Shown: positions 4,910-5,670 of the stretch, in pieces
Position numbering within the stretch: the first letter of the stretch is position 1
Layout of the letters: each line of letters opens with the position of its first letter
Assembly: GCA_024695285.1 (NCBI GenBank)
Contig: JAILIM010000106.1
Span: 1 to 5,670 of the forward strand
Source: Bacteroidales bacterium
GTDB taxonomy: Bacteria > Bacteroidota > Bacteroidia > Bacteroidales > UBA932
Direction of reading: 5' to 3'
DNA: 5,670 nt
Program-made: the position numbers and the translations under genes
Notes under the pieces: generated by a model
What the model saw: the letters and a program-made list of their open reading frames with translations, nothing else
Databases searched by the model: none
What the model was told of the DNA's origin: nothing

Positions 4910-5206
4910 TTACTCCTCGCTTGCGGGTTGCGTGGGCGTGGCCTGGGCTTCGACCTCGGCCATGATGTCCGAGACCTCCGCGGCGACATCTTTCAGGAAC
5001 TGGCCCTGGACGCCGTTGACGTTGACGTTACCGTTTTCATCGCGGTCCGCGGTGAAGCGAATGGTCTCGCCACCTTTGGTGTAACTGCCATTAACGCCGA
5101 CATGGAAGAGGACGCCATCCTTGACGTCATAGTCTCCGTTTGCGGTGCAATTCTTCCCGGTGTAGTTGAACTTGGCTCCAGAGAAAGGGTTGATAATCTC
5201 AATCAT
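4910..5206 (-). CDS. 98-aa hypothetical phage protein upstream of the DGR target
   Basis: The protein begins MIEIINPFSGAKFNYTGKN. The first two thirds are strand-like with many Gly/Asn/Thr/Val (HVGVNGSYTKGG, GNVNVNGVQG). They are followed by an acidic helix (about 70-88, FLKDVAAEVSDIMAEVEAQ) and a Pro/Thr/Glu tail. There is no signal peptide or TM segment. I do not recognise the family. The stop (TAA at 4912-4910) lies 3 bp before the ATG of the variable protein, so the two are translated together. A partner, chaperone or small virion protein linked to the receptor-binding protein is a fair guess from context only. The start at 5206 has no visible Shine-Dalgarno site and follows a 34-bp A/T-rich gap. 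Confidence 0.75.
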   Translation of the reverse strand: MIEIINPFSGAKFNYTGKNCTANGDYDVKDGVLFHVGVNGSYTKGGETIRFTADRDENGNVNVNGVQGQFLKDVAAEVSDIMAEVEAQATPTQPASEE

Positions 5207-5229
5207 GATTGCGTAGGGTTTAAGAATTT

Positions 5230-5241
5230 AACTTATAAGTT
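5230..5241. repeat. 12-bp perfect palindrome in an A/T-rich gap
   Basis: AACTTATAAGTT is a perfect palindrome that touches the stop codon of the 134-aa gene and lies in the only A/T-rich spacer (5207-5240) between the structural genes. The gap may hold a promoter or operator for the 98-aa and variable-protein genes. I see no good Bacteroides -7/-33 pair, so this is a weak call. Confidence 0.3.
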
Positions 5242-5645
5242 TAATCGTTGTTGTCGTAGAGAACGCCTTCCAGCAGCTCCTCCAGGACGCGGAAGGTGTC
5301 AATGTAGTCGGTCCTGCCCGGCTTGCCGTCGGTGCCGACCTTGTGGACCGGCGTGCGGCGGTTCTCCGCCGCCAGGATCATGTAGGACTCGAGAGGCATC
5401 CGCTTGATCTCGCCCAGTTCCGTCTCCTCGGCGTGCAGGGCGTTGACCAGCTCGCGGCGCTTCGCCTCGTCCGCCTCGTTCTTGGCCAGCTCGGTCTCCT
5501 GATCGGCGAGCTCGCCCAGGGCCTTCTTGATCGCGCGGCGGAACTTGAAGGCGTAGACCGCATGGCCAGCCGGAAGATCGTGTTCGGTGGTGTTCAGCAG
5601 GCCCGCGTTCACGATGCGGAGGATGTCGGAATTTTTGAGCTTCAT
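5241..5645 (-). CDS. 134-aa helical phage protein of unknown role
   Basis: The protein begins MKLKNSDILRIVNAGLLNTT. An N-terminal helical part contains LPAGHAVYAFKFRRAIKKAL (24-43). A charged helix likely to form a coiled coil (about 44-79, rich in Glu, Ala, Lys and Leu) comes next. The C-terminal part is PLESYMIL (84-91) and a final acidic helix (FRVLEELLEGVLYDNND). The layout, with a short N-terminal helix pair and the LPA..A element, reminds me of small DUF1617-type phage proteins found near tail genes, but I cannot confirm this. The ATG at 5645 overlaps the TGA of a preceding frame (ATGA) and has AGGA just before it. A place in the tail gene region is consistent with a tail or tail-assembly role, by context only. 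Confidence 0.75.
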   Translation of the reverse strand: MKLKNSDILRIVNAGLLNTTEHDLPAGHAVYAFKFRRAIKKALGELADQETELAKNEADEAKRRELVNALHAEETELGEIKRMPLESYMILAAENRRTPVHKVGTDGKPGRTDYIDTFRVLEELLEGVLYDNND

Positions 5646-5670
5646 TTCCTGGCGGATTTGTCCTCGGGTT
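5642..5670 (-). CDS. 3' end of an upstream phage gene (partial)
   Basis: From the high-coordinate edge, a minus-strand frame reads P-E-D-K-S-A-R-K and stops at TGA (5644-5642). This stop overlaps the ATG of the 134-aa gene as ATGA, the classic coupling signal of phage operons. Only eight codons are visible and one other frame is also open, so the call is tentative and no function can be given. Confidence 0.4.

Noticed and set aside
1..5670. CRISPR arrays, tRNA or rRNA genes, insertion sequences
   Set aside because: I saw no regularly spaced repeats, no tRNA-like cloverleaf with a CCA end, no rRNA signature and no transposase-like frame in the window.

Overview
The window looks like part of a (pro)phage of a GC-rich member of the Bacteroidales, for example an Alistipes-like gut bacterium. 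Three things suggest this: the lysis-region protein families are ones I associate with Bacteroidetes phages (DUF5675- and DUF6808-like), most genes lack clear Shine-Dalgarno sites, and the genes are GC-rich and densely packed. The host is inferred from style, not proven. All genes that can be supported lie on the minus strand, so transcription runs from high to low coordinates. Standard stop codons, including TGA, are used.

Layout in transcription order. The tail end of an upstream gene (about 5670-5642) overlaps a 134-aa helical phage protein (5645-5241). A 98-aa unknown protein follows (5206-4910). Three bases later begins a 307-aa virion-type protein (4906-3983) whose C-terminus ends in a C-type-lectin/DUF1566-like fold. 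Next comes a 66-bp gap with a hairpin, then a 153-aa basic helical protein that fits an Avd-type accessory factor (3916-3455). A 208-bp spacer then carries a template repeat, followed by a 367-aa reverse transcriptase (3246-2143).

This is a complete diversity-generating retroelement (DGR). The template repeat (3274-3392) and the variable repeat in the 3' end of the 307-aa gene (4001-4119) align without gaps over 119 bp. They differ at 18 positions, and 17 of these are adenines in the template (sense strand). Of 31 template adenines 17 are changed; of the 88 other bases only one is. Nine of the eleven Asn codons of the template are altered in the variable copy. The retroelement would copy the template with errors at adenines and paste it into the receptor-binding-like protein, changing its ligand surface.

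The reverse transcriptase gene runs straight into a lysis cassette. A 189-aa holin-like membrane protein (2140-1571) starts 2 bp after the RT stop. A DUF5675-type putative endolysin-like protein (1568-1095) starts 2 bp after that, and a 58-aa protein (1093-917) 1 bp after that. The last gene is a 216-aa single-TM protein (873-223), DUF6808-like and a candidate spanin or envelope protein. A strong intrinsic terminator (172-141) closes the unit. Beyond it, a regulatory-looking stretch with a perfect hairpin and an AGGAGG site appears to lead into another minus-strand gene that leaves the window.
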